A DNA stretch of 64,000 nucleotides from Rossellomorea aquimaris (lineage in GTDB: Bacteria; Bacillota; Bacilli; Bacillales; Bacillaceae_B): the NCBI RefSeq assembly GCF_035590735.1, contig NZ_CP141595.1, positions 1,955,001-2,019,000 on the forward strand. The letters run 5' to 3'. How positions within the stretch are numbered: the stretch's first letter is position 1; each line of letters begins with the position of its first letter. The position numbers were made by a program, and so were the translations under genes. The notes under the pieces are model-generated. The model saw only the letters and a program-made list of their open reading frames with translations, was not told where the DNA came from and ran no database searches. This document shows positions 49,505-59,006 of the stretch, piece by piece.

Positions 49505-50083
49505 GTGAACTTACCTAATAAGATTACAGTTTCAAGGATATTTTTAATTCCATTATTTTTAATCATTATGCTTGCACCTTTAAACTGGGGTGACATGATG
49601 TTTCTTGGGGCAGAAATGCCGGTAAAGCACTTTGTAGGGGCTTTGATATTCATCATTGCGGCAACAACAGATTGGATAGACGGTTATTATGCTCGAAAGC
49701 TTGACCTCGTTACGAACCTTGGGAAGTTTTTAGATCCATTAGCGGACAAATTGCTTGTATCCGCTGCATTAATTGTACTGGTTGAGCTTGGTCTTGCTCC
49801 GTCATGGATTGTCATTATCATCATAAGCCGTGAGTTTGCGGTAACAGGCCTTCGCCTTGTGTTAGCCGGGGAAGGGGAAGTGGTTGCTGCGGGTCAACTT
49901 GGAAAGATCAAAACATGGGCACAAATCATCGCTATTTCAGCGCTGCTTCTGCATAATGCCATTTTCGAACTGATCAATTTGCCATTTGCGACCATTGCTC
50001 TTTGGGTGGCTATGTTCTTTACTATTTGGTCTGGGTGGGACTATTTCAAACATAATAAAAAAGCATTTGTAAATTCGAAATAA
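49505..50083 (+). CDS. pgsA: CDP-diacylglycerol-glycerol-3-phosphate phosphatidyltransferase
   Basis: 192 residues, multi-helix membrane enzyme. It makes phosphatidylglycerol phosphate from CDP-diacylglycerol (the CdsA product). The CDP-alcohol phosphotransferase signature is complete: [19 protein letters not shown] followed by PLADK. N-terminus [18 protein letters not shown] is typical. The start is GTG 49505 after GGAGGT. Confidence 0.97.
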   Translation: MNLPNKITVSRIFLIPLFLIIMLAPLNWGDMMFLGAEMPVKHFVGALIFIIAATTDWIDGYYARKLDLVTNLGKFLDPLADKLLVSAALIVLVELGLAPSWIVIIIISREFAVTGLRLVLAGEGEVVAAGQLGKIKTWAQIIAISALLLHNAIFELINLPFATIALWVAMFFTIWSGWDYFKHNKKAFVNSK

Positions 50084-50093
50084 AACGTTTTAA

Positions 50094-50131
50094 CAAGGGG
50101 ATGGATTCTACTGGAATCATCCCCTTCTTTA
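50094..50131 (+). terminator. Intrinsic terminator after pgsA
   Basis: AAGGGGATGGATTC pairs with GGAATCATCCCCTT around a TACT loop, then CTTT. Confidence 0.85.
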
Positions 50132-50154
50132 CATCAATGACAGGGGGAATATGG

Positions 50155-51393
50155 ATGAATGCAGAAATTATAGCGGTAGGATCAGAACTACTATTAGGTC
50201 AAATCGTCAATTCCAATGCTCAATTCATTTCAGAGCAACTGGCTGAAATGGGGGTGGATGTCTACTACCACACTAGTGTTGGAGACAACCCTGAACGATT
50301 GCAGCATGCGATTTCAGTTGCTCAAAGGAGAGCAGATTTGTTGATTTTCACTGGTGGCCTTGGACCGACGAAGGACGATTTGACGAAAGAAACCATTGCG
50401 AAGTCATTAGGTACAACTTTGACCTTGGACGAAGATGCATTGAAATCAATAAAAAGCTATTTTCATAAAGTCAATCGGGAGATGACCCCCAATAATGAAA
50501 AACAGGCTCTCATTTTAGCGGGGTCCCAGGTGTTGAAAAATGAACACGGTATGGCTCCCGGCATGCTATTGAAAAAAGGTGGCAAAGCATACATGCTTTT
50601 ACCCGGGCCACCATCTGAAATGAAACCGATGTTCATTACTTACGGCAAACAGGCCATCCAAAATTCATTAAAGAAGAAAGAAATCATCCATTCCCGGGTC
50701 CTGCGCTTTTTCGGCATTGGGGAAGCTCAGTTGGAAACAGAATTAGAAGCTCTGATTGATCAACAAACCAATCCAACCATTGCCCCACTGGCTGGTGACG
50801 GAGAAGTTACACTGAGGCTGACGGTCAAGCATGAATCGAAAGATGTTGCCGTCAATCTTTTGAATGAGTTAGAAATTAAGATTATGAATATTGTAGGAGA
50901 ATACTTCTACGGCTACGATCAGGATTCTCTCGTCGAGGTGGGGTTCAAATTGTTAAAAGAAAAGGGTTTCACACTATCCTGTGCAGAGAGTTTAACCGGG
51001 GGCCTCTTTCAAGCTCAATTAGCGTCATTACCAGGTGCATCCTCCATCCTGAAGGGTGGGGTGATCTGTTACCAGGATGAGGTCAAGAAGAAGGCACTCT
51101 CCGTGAAAGAGAGTACGCTTGAACAGCATACCTCAGTAAGCGAAAAGTGTGCACAGGAGCTTGCAGAAAATGTAAGGAAACTTTTATCATCCGATATCGG
51201 GATCAGCTTTACAGGTGTGGCAGGTCCCGGATCACACGGAGGGCAACCTGCAGGAACCGTTTGGATTGGGTTATCCATGAAAGATCAACCAACTAAAACG
51301 TTTCTATTGAATCTTGGGGGCGGACGAAATGCTAACCGGATGAGAGCGGCGAAGCATGGTTGGTATTATTTGATTAAAGAATTGAGTAAGTAA
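50155..51393 (+). CDS. cinA: CinA family protein (competence/damage-inducible)
   Basis: 412 residues. The N-terminal MoaB-like domain ([21 protein letters not shown] and [15 protein letters not shown]) is joined to a C-terminal CinA/PncC-type domain ([18 protein letters not shown] and [20 protein letters not shown]), which in other bacteria deamidates nicotinamide mononucleotide. In B. subtilis cinA is competence-induced and precedes recA, as here. ATG 50155 is seven bases after GGGGG; the frame opens earlier only through the pgsA terminator. Confidence 0.95.
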   Translation: MNAEIIAVGSELLLGQIVNSNAQFISEQLAEMGVDVYYHTSVGDNPERLQHAISVAQRRADLLIFTGGLGPTKDDLTKETIAKSLGTTLTLDEDALKSIKSYFHKVNREMTPNNEKQALILAGSQVLKNEHGMAPGMLLKKGGKAYMLLPGPPSEMKPMFITYGKQAIQNSLKKKEIIHSRVLRFFGIGEAQLETELEALIDQQTNPTIAPLAGDGEVTLRLTVKHESKDVAVNLLNELEIKIMNIVGEYFYGYDQDSLVEVGFKLLKEKGFTLSCAESLTGGLFQAQLASLPGASSILKGGVICYQDEVKKKALSVKESTLEQHTSVSEKCAQELAENVRKLLSSDIGISFTGVAGPGSHGGQPAGTVWIGLSMKDQPTKTFLLNLGGGRNANRMRAAKHGWYYLIKELSK

Positions 51394-51402
51394 TTGTACT
51401 AA

Positions 51403-51434
51403 GGCTGTCTTCTGATATGGAAGGCAGTTTTTTG
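51403..51434 (+). terminator. Intrinsic terminator after cinA
   Basis: CTGTCTTC / GAAGGCAG (one wobble) followed by TTTTTT. Confidence 0.85.
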
Positions 51435-51480
51435 TGCCAAACCGCTCTAAATTCAATCCAAACCACCCAAAGAATAAAAC

Positions 51481-51494
51481 CGAATGAATGTTCG
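51481..51494. promoter_or_regulatory. LexA (DinR) SOS box of recA
   Basis: CGAATGAATGTTCG differs from the Bacillus SOS box CGAACnnnnGTTCG at one position. It lies just upstream of the recA -35. Confidence 0.8.
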
Positions 51495-51503
51495 ATTTTT
51501 TTC

Positions 51504-51532
51504 TTGTTTTCTATTATAAAAACGTTTATAGT
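51504..51532 (+). promoter_or_regulatory. SigA promoter of recA
   Basis: TTGTTT (51504-51509), a 17-bp spacer and TATAGT (51527-51532). Confidence 0.75.
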
Positions 51533-51604
51533 ATAGATAGGTTGGATTTGAGACAAGCTTATAAGTTGTCAATTTCAAGTTCTATATTCAAAGGAGGAAG
51601 ATTT

Positions 51605-52642
51605 GTGAGCGATCGTAAAGCAGCCTTAGATATGGCGTTAAAACAAATAGAAAAGCAGTTTGGTAAAGGCTCAATCATGAAGCTTGGGGAGAAAACGGAT
51701 AGAAACGTAGTAACATGTCCAAGTGGTTCACTTGCACTGGACGCTGCACTTGGAATAGGCGGATATCCACGAGGAAGAATCATTGAGGTATATGGTCCCG
51801 AATCATCCGGTAAAACAACAGTAGCACTTCATGCGATTGCAGAGGTTCAGGCTCAAGGAGGTCAAGCTGCATTCATTGATGCAGAGCATGCACTTGATCC
51901 TGAATATGCTCAAAAGCTTGGAGTAAACATAGATGAATTATTGCTTTCTCAACCTGATACAGGTGAGCAGGCATTGGAAATTGCGGAAGCGCTTGTACGT
52001 AGTGGAGCAGTGGACGCTATCGTTATCGACTCTGTAGCAGCCCTTGTACCGAAAGCAGAAATCGAAGGGGAGATGGGAGATGCTCACGTAGGTCTTCAAG
52101 CCCGTTTAATGTCACAGGCTCTTCGTAAGCTTTCAGGTGCCATCAACAAATCGAAAACCATTGCGATTTTCATTAACCAAATTCGTGAAAAGGTTGGAGT
52201 CATGTTTGGAAATCCTGAGACGACTCCCGGTGGGCGCGCTCTGAAATTCTATTCTTCTGTACGTTTGGAAGTCCGTCGTGCTGAAACACTTAAGCAAGGA
52301 AATGAAATGGTAGGGAACAAAACGAAGATTAAAGTCGTAAAAAACAAAGTAGCTCCTCCGTTCCGTGTAGCGGAAGTAGATATCATGTACGGTGAGGGGA
52401 TTTCTAAAGAAGGTGAAATCGTCGATCTTGGATCTGAGCTTGATATTGTTCAGAAGAGCGGTGCCTGGTACTCTTATAACGAAGAGCGCTTAGGTCAAGG
52501 TCGTGAGAACGCGAAGATTTTCCTTAAAGAAAATCCGGAAATCCGCAGCGAAATCATGCTGAAAATCCGTGAACATTACGGATTGGATACAGGTCGAGCT
52601 GAAACCGATGATAAAGGTGAATTAAGTCTTTTAGAAGACTAA
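51605..52642 (+). CDS. recA: Recombinase RecA
   Basis: 345 residues. RecA forms filaments on single-stranded DNA for strand exchange and triggers LexA self-cleavage. Walker A is GPESSGKTT (residues 64-72); [17 protein letters not shown] and the DNA-binding loop [18 protein letters not shown] are present. The GTG at 51605 follows AAAGGAGG and gives the family N-terminus [19 protein letters not shown]; the open frame upstream runs through the promoter. Regulation by LexA is indicated by the SOS box. Confidence 0.99.
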   Translation: MSDRKAALDMALKQIEKQFGKGSIMKLGEKTDRNVVTCPSGSLALDAALGIGGYPRGRIIEVYGPESSGKTTVALHAIAEVQAQGGQAAFIDAEHALDPEYAQKLGVNIDELLLSQPDTGEQALEIAEALVRSGAVDAIVIDSVAALVPKAEIEGEMGDAHVGLQARLMSQALRKLSGAINKSKTIAIFINQIREKVGVMFGNPETTPGGRALKFYSSVRLEVRRAETLKQGNEMVGNKTKIKVVKNKVAPPFRVAEVDIMYGEGISKEGEIVDLGSELDIVQKSGAWYSYNEERLGQGRENAKIFLKENPEIRSEIMLKIREHYGLDTGRAETDDKGELSLLED

Positions 52643-52650
52643 CCAAATAT

Positions 52651-52688
52651 AAGAGAAGCAGCCATTTTCGGTGTGCTTCTCTTTATTA
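52651..52688 (+). terminator. Intrinsic terminator after recA
   Basis: AGAGAAGCA / TGCTTCTCT, a perfect 9-bp stem, then TTATT. Confidence 0.85.
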
Positions 52689-52928
52689 TGTATGATAAGC
52701 TATCATTTGGTAGAAAATAGTAATAGTGTTTTTCTCTAAATCTAATCGCTTATAGTTGTGAAAAGCATGGGAATAATCGTTTTATGATGTTAACTTCTAA
52801 ATTCAACAAGAAATTTTCAAATAGTTGGATGATGTCAAAAAATCATCCATAACCCTAGAGTGACAGTGTCAATTTATGTCGACTGGAAAAAATCCCTTGA
52901 GAAATATAGTGATAGAGGGCTCAACCCC

Positions 52929-52957
52929 TTGACAATAAATTTTCAGAGATTTAAAAT
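52929..52957 (+). promoter_or_regulatory. Consensus SigA promoter of rny with CodY-like box
   Basis: Perfect TTGACA (52929-52934), 17-bp spacer, TAAAAT (52952-52957). AATTTTCAGAGATTT at 52938-52952, inside the spacer, matches 13 of 15 positions of the CodY consensus AATTTTCWGAAAATT. Confidence 0.7.
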
Positions 52958-53090
52958 TAACATGTATATTTTACAAATTTTTCGAATGAATATTTGAAAG
53001 CCTAGCGCTGTATATTTTGTTCAAGTGAGCAATGTACAAGCCGACATGTAAAAGACATGATGACAGTTCATAGCAAGAGGAGGTGAAATA

Positions 53091-54650
53091 ATGCAACCTA
53101 TTACAATCATCTTCATTTTGCTTGGCCTAATCGTCGGTGTAGTTGTTGGATACCTAATTCGTAAGTCCATTGCTGAAGCAAAGATTGCTGGTGCTAAAGG
53201 TTCAGCGGAGCACATTTTAGAAGATGCGAAGCGCGAGGCAGATGCTCTGAAGAAAGAAGCACTTTTGGAAGCAAAGGATGAAAATCATAAACTTCGCACA
53301 GAAATGGAAAATGACCTTCGTGAACGAAGAAATGAATTGCAGAAACAAGAAAATCGTTTGATGCAAAAAGAGGAAAACCTCGATCGGAAAGATGAAACGC
53401 TTGATAAGCGTGAAGCCTTACTCGAGAGAAAAGAGGGGACTCTTAACGAGAGACAACAACATATTGAAGAGACGGAAAGCAAAGTGGACGAGATGGTACG
53501 ATCACAGCAAACAGAGCTAGAGCGTATCTCGAGCTTAACTCGTGATGAAGCGAAAGGAATCATTCTTGACCGCGTTGAAAATGAACTCTCCCATGATATC
53601 GCCATTATGGTCAGAGAGCATGAAACACGTGCGAAGGAAGATGCAGATAAGAAGGCGAAAGAAGTCCTTTCACTGGCTATTCAACGTTGTGCTGCCGAAC
53701 ATGTGGCAGAAACAACTGTTAGTGTTGTGAACCTACCGAATGATGAGATGAAAGGTCGAATTATTGGGCGAGAAGGACGTAACATTCGTACGCTGGAAAC
53801 TTTAACAGGAATTGATCTGATTATTGACGATACTCCTGAAGCAGTTATTCTTTCTGGTTTTGATCCGATTCGTAGAGAAACGGCTCGAATTGCATTAGAG
53901 AAGTTAGTTCAGGATGGACGTATCCACCCTGCGCGAATTGAAGAGATGGTCGATAAATCTCGACGTGAAGTGGATGAATACATCCGTGAAATTGGTGAAC
54001 AGACAACCTTTGAAGTTGGCGTTCATGGTCTTCACCCGGATTTAATTAAAATCTTGGGACGTTTAAAGTATCGTACAAGTTACGGACAAAACGTTTTAAA
54101 ACACTCAATGGAAGTGGCTTATCTGTCCGGGTTACTAGCAGCAGAGCTTGGTGAGGATGAAAGACTCGCTAAACGTGCTGGACTACTTCATGATATCGGA
54201 AAAGCGATCGACCATGAAGTAGAAGGAAGCCACGTAGAAATTGGTGTTGAACTGGCAACGAAGTACAAAGAACACCCTGTTGTCATTAACAGTATTGCCT
54301 CTCACCACGGAGATACAGAGCCTACGTCCATCATTGCCGTACTGGTTGCTGCAGCTGATGCTTTATCTGCTGCGAGACCTGGCGCAAGAAGTGAGACGCT
54401 TGAGAACTATATCCGCCGATTAGAGAAGCTGGAAGAAATCTCAGAGTCATATGAAGGCGTTGAGAAATCTTTCGCGATTCAGGCAGGACGTGAAGTTCGT
54501 ATTATGGTTAGACCAGAAGCCATTGACGATTTGGAATCTCACCGATTAGCAAGGGATATCCGTAAACGGATCGAAGATGAACTTGATTATCCAGGCCATA
54601 TTAAAGTAACGGTCATCCGTGAAACAAGGGCTGTCGAATACGCGAAATAA
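53091..54650 (+). CDS. rny: Ribonuclease Y
   Basis: 519 residues. A single N-terminal membrane helix ([20 protein letters not shown]) is followed by a long charged coiled coil (about 30-205), a KH domain ([21 protein letters not shown] near 220) and an HD domain ([18 protein letters not shown] near 365). RNase Y is the membrane-bound endonuclease that starts decay of many Bacillus mRNAs. ATG 53091 follows GAGGAGGTG. Length matches the B. subtilis protein. Confidence 0.98.
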   Translation: MQPITIIFILLGLIVGVVVGYLIRKSIAEAKIAGAKGSAEHILEDAKREADALKKEALLEAKDENHKLRTEMENDLRERRNELQKQENRLMQKEENLDRKDETLDKREALLERKEGTLNERQQHIEETESKVDEMVRSQQTELERISSLTRDEAKGIILDRVENELSHDIAIMVREHETRAKEDADKKAKEVLSLAIQRCAAEHVAETTVSVVNLPNDEMKGRIIGREGRNIRTLETLTGIDLIIDDTPEAVILSGFDPIRRETARIALEKLVQDGRIHPARIEEMVDKSRREVDEYIREIGEQTTFEVGVHGLHPDLIKILGRLKYRTSYGQNVLKHSMEVAYLSGLLAAELGEDERLAKRAGLLHDIGKAIDHEVEGSHVEIGVELATKYKEHPVVINSIASHHGDTEPTSIIAVLVAAADALSAARPGARSETLENYIRRLEKLEEISESYEGVEKSFAIQAGREVRIMVRPEAIDDLESHRLARDIRKRIEDELDYPGHIKVTVIRETRAVEYAK

Positions 54651-54652
54651 GA

Positions 54653-54695
54653 GGTTGACTCGAAAAGGATATTTCTTTTCGGGTCAGCTTTTTTT
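54653..54695 (+). terminator. Intrinsic terminator after rny
   Basis: TTGACTCGAAAAG pairs with CTTTTCGGGTCA (one wobble), followed by TTTTTTT. Confidence 0.88.
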
Positions 54696-54789
54696 ATCGT
54701 TTATATGATCCTGGGACGGATGAATAGACGGTAAGTTATTTGTGATACAATAACTAGAAGACTGAATACATATATAGAAGGGAATTTTC

Positions 54790-55593
54790 ATGAAAATTTT
54801 ATTTGTTGGAGACGTTGTCGGATCAATGGGCAGGGAAATGATCACGGAATACCTGCCGAAGTTAAAAAAGAAGCATTCACCGGATTTCACCATCGTTAAC
54901 GGAGAAAATGCTGCTTCAGGCAGAGGGATCACGGAGAAGATTTACAAACAATTTTTGCAAGATGGTGCCAATATGGTGACTCTCGGTAATCATACTTGGG
55001 ACAATAGAGACATTTTCAATTTTATCGACTCATCGAAACAAATGGTAAGACCGGCCAATTTCCCGGAAGGAACCCCGGGGAGCGGTTTGGTGTTTGCTGA
55101 AGTGTATGGAAAAGAGGTTGCCGTTATCAATGCTCAAGGTAGAACGTTTATGCCTCCCCTTGATGATCCGTTTAAGGCACTGGATGAACTTGTAGACGAA
55201 GCAAAGAAGAGAACGTCTATTATCTTCGTTGACTTTCATGCAGAAGCAACTAGTGAAAAGCAGGCTATTGGCTGGTTATTGGATGGCAGGGTATCTGCTG
55301 TAATAGGGACCCATACACATGTGCAAACAGCGGATAACCGCATCCTGCCCAATGGTACTGCATTTATGTGTGATGTCGGTATGACAGGCCCATATGATGA
55401 GGTACTGGGAATGAGTAAGGATTCAGTTCTGAAGAGATTTCAGACCAGTTTGCCAGTTCGTTTTGAAGTTCCAAAGACAGGACGAAAAATTTTGAGTGCC
55501 TGTTTAATAGATGTTGATCAAAAAACGGGTAAAGCAAAGAAAATCGATCGTATTTTGATTAACGAAGATCATCCATTTATGGCAGAATATTAA
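54790..55593 (+). CDS. ymdB: YmdB family metallophosphoesterase (cyclic nucleotide phosphodiesterase)
   Basis: 267 residues. Binuclear metal motifs are seen as KILFVGDVVGSMGRE, TIVNGENAASGRG, LGNHTWDNRDI, VDFHAEATSEKQAIGWLLDG and GTHTHVQTAD. In B. subtilis YmdB hydrolyses cyclic nucleotides and affects biofilm and nanotube formation. It follows rny by 140 bases behind a terminator and precedes spoVS. Confidence 0.94.
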   Translation: MKILFVGDVVGSMGREMITEYLPKLKKKHSPDFTIVNGENAASGRGITEKIYKQFLQDGANMVTLGNHTWDNRDIFNFIDSSKQMVRPANFPEGTPGSGLVFAEVYGKEVAVINAQGRTFMPPLDDPFKALDELVDEAKKRTSIIFVDFHAEATSEKQAIGWLLDGRVSAVIGTHTHVQTADNRILPNGTAFMCDVGMTGPYDEVLGMSKDSVLKRFQTSLPVRFEVPKTGRKILSACLIDVDQKTGKAKKIDRILINEDHPFMAEY

Positions 55594-55619
55594 ATGTTTT
55601 ATTTCCTTTTTTCAGTGAG

Positions 55620-55647
55620 ACCGGAATGATTTGTCCATTTCCTGAAT
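55620..55647 (+). promoter_or_regulatory. SigH-like promoter of spoVS
   Basis: ACCGGAATG (55620-55628), a 12-base spacer and CCTGAAT (55641-55647), near the SigH consensus RnAGGAWWW and RnnGAAT with three mismatches. SigH control of spoVS is known in B. subtilis. Confidence 0.45.
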
Positions 55648-55730
55648 ATAGTATCAGTGGAATCATTTATACCAAGTTTGTTCTTTACCACGGACATACG
55701 GTATGGGGGAAATGACAAGGAGGAAAAGGA

Positions 55731-55991
55731 ATGGAAATATTAAAAGTTTCAGCAAAATCTAATCCTAATTCTGTAGCTGGTGCACTCGCCGGTGTTCTTC
55801 GTGAAAGAGGAGGAGCTGAGATTCAAGCTATTGGTGCAGGGGCTTTAAATCAAGCCGTTAAAGCAGTTGCAATTGCCAGAGGCTTTGTGGCTCCCAGTGG
55901 TTTAGATTTGATATGTATCCCGGCATTTACAGATATTCTGATCGATGGGGAAGAGCGTACGGCGATAAAGTTAATAGTGGAACCAAGATAA
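55731..55991 (+). CDS. spoVS: Stage V sporulation protein S
   Basis: 86 residues, nearly invariant family: EILKVSAKSNPNSVAGALAGV and GAGALNQAVKAVAIARGFVAPSG. SpoVS has an Alba-like fold and affects early sporulation, septation and coat assembly in B. subtilis. ATG 55731 follows AAGGAGG. The conserved rny-ymdB-spoVS order is kept; a long hairpin follows. Confidence 0.97.
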   Translation: MEILKVSAKSNPNSVAGALAGVLRERGGAEIQAIGAGALNQAVKAVAIARGFVAPSGLDLICIPAFTDILIDGEERTAIKLIVEPR

Positions 55992-55998
55992 TAAACCA

Positions 55999-56046
55999 TA
56001 GGCTGTTCATTAAAGAGGGGATTCTTTAGTGGACAGCCTTTCTATT
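55999..56046 (+). terminator. Intrinsic terminator after spoVS
   Basis: AGGCTGTTCATTAAAGA pairs with TCTTTAGTGGACAGCCT (two imperfections) around GGGGAT, then TTTCT. Confidence 0.88.
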
Positions 56047-56098
56047 ATTTCATAGTATTATTAATACGGAAGTCAGGCACTTGAAAGGATGAAGAAAC

Positions 56099-57022
56099 AT
56101 GTTATTTGATGCACACTGTGATGTATTGATGAAGTTATATTTAGAACCGGGGAATAAAGCATTTCAATCTAAGCACACTTTACATATTACATATCCACAG
56201 CTGGTGGAAAGCAGAAGTAAGATACAATTATTTGCTATTTATATTCCATCCAATTTGAAGCCGGGTCAACGATTTCAAGCTGCCTTGGAAATGGTGAACT
56301 TATTTCATAATCAAATCCTGAAACCAAACCCTAAACTAAAATTTGTCACCTCCAAAAGAGATATAGAAAAATTAGCGCATGATGAAATGGGGGCAATGCT
56401 TACACTTGAAGGCGTTGAAGCGATAGAAGAGGATCTCTCCAAGCTTGAAATACTTTATCGGCTTGGGGTCCGGTCTGCAGGTTTAACGTGGAATTGGGCC
56501 AATGCGGCTGCAGATGGAGCACTTGAGCCGAGGGGTGGAGGATTAACCAATTTTGGCCATGAGGTGGTTTCATTCTTAAACGAGAACAGGGTGTGGACAG
56601 ATGTTTCCCATTTATGTGAAAAAGCATTTTGGGATACAATCGAGATTGCTGAATATCCCATCGCTTCTCACTCGAATGCTTACTCCATTTGTCCCAACCC
56701 CCGGAATTTGAAAAACGATCAAATTGAAGCATTAATCAAAAAGGACAGTGTCATGGGGATCACGTTTGTACCCCCATTTCTAAACAAAAAAGGTACAGCG
56801 GCGATTTCAGATGTCATCAGGCACATCGAACATGTTTGCAGTTTGGGTGGGGAGGATCATATTGGATTTGGATCGGATTTCGACGGGATATCAGAAACAG
56901 TACAGGGGTTATCATCATTTGATCAATATAATAACTTAATCAACACTCTTCAACGATACTACAGCGAGATACAGGTGAAAAAATTCCTGTTCGAAAACTT
57001 TGTTGGAAGATTACCAGATTGA
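56099..57022 (+). CDS. M19 family (renal-type) dipeptidase
   Basis: 307 residues. Membrane dipeptidase family: DAHCD (first metal pair), MGAMLTLEGVEAIEED (bridging glutamate), GVRSAGLTWNWANAAADGAL, the histidines of VWTDVSHLCEK and PIASHSNAYSIC, and IGFGSDFDGI. It hydrolyses dipeptides, probably in the cytosol since no signal peptide is seen. Some related Bacillus enzymes act on cell-wall-derived peptides. The gene lies between spoVS and korA, an arrangement also known in the B. cereus group. Confidence 0.93.
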   Translation: MLFDAHCDVLMKLYLEPGNKAFQSKHTLHITYPQLVESRSKIQLFAIYIPSNLKPGQRFQAALEMVNLFHNQILKPNPKLKFVTSKRDIEKLAHDEMGAMLTLEGVEAIEEDLSKLEILYRLGVRSAGLTWNWANAAADGALEPRGGGLTNFGHEVVSFLNENRVWTDVSHLCEKAFWDTIEIAEYPIASHSNAYSICPNPRNLKNDQIEALIKKDSVMGITFVPPFLNKKGTAAISDVIRHIEHVCSLGGEDHIGFGSDFDGISETVQGLSSFDQYNNLINTLQRYYSEIQVKKFLFENFVGRLPD

Positions 57023-57031
57023 TTACTAAAC

Positions 57032-57066
57032 CGGCCATTAAGGAAATACCTTTAATGGTTTTTCTG
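57032..57066 (+). terminator. Intrinsic terminator after the dipeptidase gene
   Basis: CCATTAAGG / CCTTTAATGG (one bulge) with an AAATA loop, then TTTTT. Confidence 0.75.
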
Positions 57067-57162
57067 TACCAGGAATAAAGTGTTTACATTCATAATCTCT
57101 TTAATACAGTAGTGATTTAAATAGAAAAGTGATAAACTGATAGAGTGAATACAAAGAAAAAA

Positions 57163-57236
57163 GTTGCAACTATCCTTTGTTGCAATAGATTGTTTGAACG
57201 AAATATGAGAATACGCTTCTCTAATAGATGTTGCAA
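57163..57236. repeat. Three GTTGCAA words upstream of korA
   Basis: GTTGCAAC (57163-57170, itself a perfect palindrome), GTTGCAA (57179-57185) and GTTGCAA (57230-57236) lie within 75 bases. The first two also form an inverted pair with seven-base arms. They may be binding sites for a regulator of korAB. Confidence 0.35.
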
Positions 57237-57260
57237 AAATTGATTGAAGGGGTGTAATAA

Positions 57261-59003
57261 ATGAAGGAACAACTTTCATGGAAAGTTGGTGGCCAGCAAG
57301 GTGAAGGGATAGAGAGTACGGGTGAAATCTTTTCTATGGCCCTTAATCGCCTTGGGTATTTCTTATATGGTTACCGCCATTTCTCCTCTCGTATTAAGGG
57401 AGGACATACAAATAACAAGATTCGGGTAAGCACAACACAAGTGCGTGCGATTGCTGATGACTTAGATATTTTAGTTGCATTTGACCAGGAAACGATTGAT
57501 GTGAATTATAAGGAATTACATAGCAATGGTGTGATTATAGCTGATGCGAAGTTCAAGCCTGAAAAGCCTGAAGATACGGATGCTTCTCTCTATATCATTC
57601 CTTTCACTCAGTTGGCTACGGAACTTGGGACGTCATTAATGAAGAATATGGTAGCGGTAGGTGCGACCTGTGCCGTTCTCAACCTGGATCCAGATGTTTT
57701 CAAGGAAGTAGTGGAAGAAATTTTCGGCCGTAAAGGTGAGACCGTAGTAGAGAAAAACATGGAAGCTATCAAGCAAGGATTTCAAACAATGAAAGATGAG
57801 CTTGGAAGCAAGGTGGGTTCATTACAACTGAAGGAAGCGGATGGAAATAAGCGCATGTTCATGATCGGGAACGATGCGATTGCTCTAGGTGCTCTGGCTG
57901 GTGGGGTTCGTCTGATGGCAGCATATCCTATCACTCCGGCTTCTGAAATCATGGAATACCTCATTAAGAAGCTTCCGATGGTCGGAGGAACGGTTATCCA
58001 GACAGAGGATGAGATAGCAGCGGCAACGATGGCAATCGGTGCGAACTACGGGGGAATCCGTTCTTTCACTGCATCGGCTGGACCCGGTCTTTCACTTATG
58101 ATGGAAGCAATCGGCTTATCCGGTATGACAGAGCAGCCTTTAGTAGTGGTGGATACTCAACGTGGAGGACCGTCCACAGGTCTTCCAACGAAACAGGAGC
58201 AGTCCGACTTGATGGCCATGATTTACGGTACGCACGGGGAGATTCCTAAGATCGTCCTGGCTCCAAGTACTGTACAGGAAGCGTTCTATGATACAGTAGA
58301 TGCGTTTAACTTGGCTGAAGAGTATCAATGTCCAGTCATCATTCTTTCTGATCTTCAGCTTTCATTAGGGAAGCAAACGGTTGAACCTCTTGATTACAGC
58401 AAAGTGGAAATTCGTAGAGGGAAGCTTGTCGGCAATGAATCAGAGTTAAATGAATTAGAAGCGAAGAAATACTTTAAACGTTTTGAAGTGACTGAAGATG
58501 GTGTATCACCACGTGTCATTCCTGGAATGAAAAACGGTATTCATCATGTGACTGGAGTCGAACATGATGAAACAGGGAAGCCTTCTGAATCTCCGGTAAA
58601 CAGACAGGCACAGATGGATAAACGCATGCGCAAGGTGGAAAACATCCGCTTCAACAATCCAATCCACACTCATGCACCACATGAAGAAGCCGATTTATTA
58701 TTAGTTGGATTCAACTCGACACGTGGAGTAATTGAAGAAGCAATGGAACGACTTGAAGCTGACGGGTTGAAAGTGAATCATGCTCATATCCGTTTAATCC
58801 ATCCGTTTCCGGCAGATGAACTGGAACCATTGATGCAATCAGCCAAGAAAGTGGTCGTGATTGAACATAATGCTACTGGTCAATTAGCCAATATAATCAA
58901 AATGAACGTGCGGTATGGAAATAAAATCACGAAGATGACTAAGTATGATGGCACACCCTACTTGCCAAATGAAATTCATTCAAGATGTAAGGAGTTGATC
59001 TGA
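57261..59003 (+). CDS. korA: 2-oxoacid:ferredoxin oxidoreductase, fused gamma-alpha subunit
   Basis: 580 residues. The N-terminal 190 residues are the gamma domain (WKVGGQQGEGIESTGEIFS, RHFSSRIKGGHTNNKIRVS); residues 200-580 are the alpha domain with AAYPITPASEIMEYLIKKLP and TEDEIAAATMAIGANYGG. With KorB it oxidises 2-oxoglutarate (or a similar 2-oxoacid) to the acyl-CoA and reduces ferredoxin. B. subtilis uses 2-oxoglutarate dehydrogenase instead; the paired genes resemble the B. cereus arrangement. ATG 57261 follows AAGGGGTG. Confidence 0.93.
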   Translation: MKEQLSWKVGGQQGEGIESTGEIFSMALNRLGYFLYGYRHFSSRIKGGHTNNKIRVSTTQVRAIADDLDILVAFDQETIDVNYKELHSNGVIIADAKFKPEKPEDTDASLYIIPFTQLATELGTSLMKNMVAVGATCAVLNLDPDVFKEVVEEIFGRKGETVVEKNMEAIKQGFQTMKDELGSKVGSLQLKEADGNKRMFMIGNDAIALGALAGGVRLMAAYPITPASEIMEYLIKKLPMVGGTVIQTEDEIAAATMAIGANYGGIRSFTASAGPGLSLMMEAIGLSGMTEQPLVVVDTQRGGPSTGLPTKQEQSDLMAMIYGTHGEIPKIVLAPSTVQEAFYDTVDAFNLAEEYQCPVIILSDLQLSLGKQTVEPLDYSKVEIRRGKLVGNESELNELEAKKYFKRFEVTEDGVSPRVIPGMKNGIHHVTGVEHDETGKPSESPVNRQAQMDKRMRKVENIRFNNPIHTHAPHEEADLLLVGFNSTRGVIEEAMERLEADGLKVNHAHIRLIHPFPADELEPLMQSAKKVVVIEHNATGQLANIIKMNVRYGNKITKMTKYDGTPYLPNEIHSRCKELI

Positions 59004-59006
59004 TCC

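Larger units (their letters stand above)
52643..53090. other. Gene-free stretch between recA and rny
   Basis: After the recA terminator it holds TGGATGAT / ATCATCCA hairpin arms (52826-52849), a short TGACA-G-TGTCA palindrome (52861-52871) and a strong promoter with a CodY-like box. No gene is seen; the pbpX gene that lies here in B. subtilis is absent. Confidence 0.6.

Noticed and set aside
50101..50154. Earlier CinA start at 50101
   Set aside because: This part of the frame is the pgsA terminator stem; the ATG at 50155 fits the family N-terminus.
51488..51604. N-terminal extension of RecA from the open frame upstream
   Set aside because: The extension runs across the SigA promoter and lacks a ribosome binding site; GTG 51605 has AAAGGAGG at the right distance.
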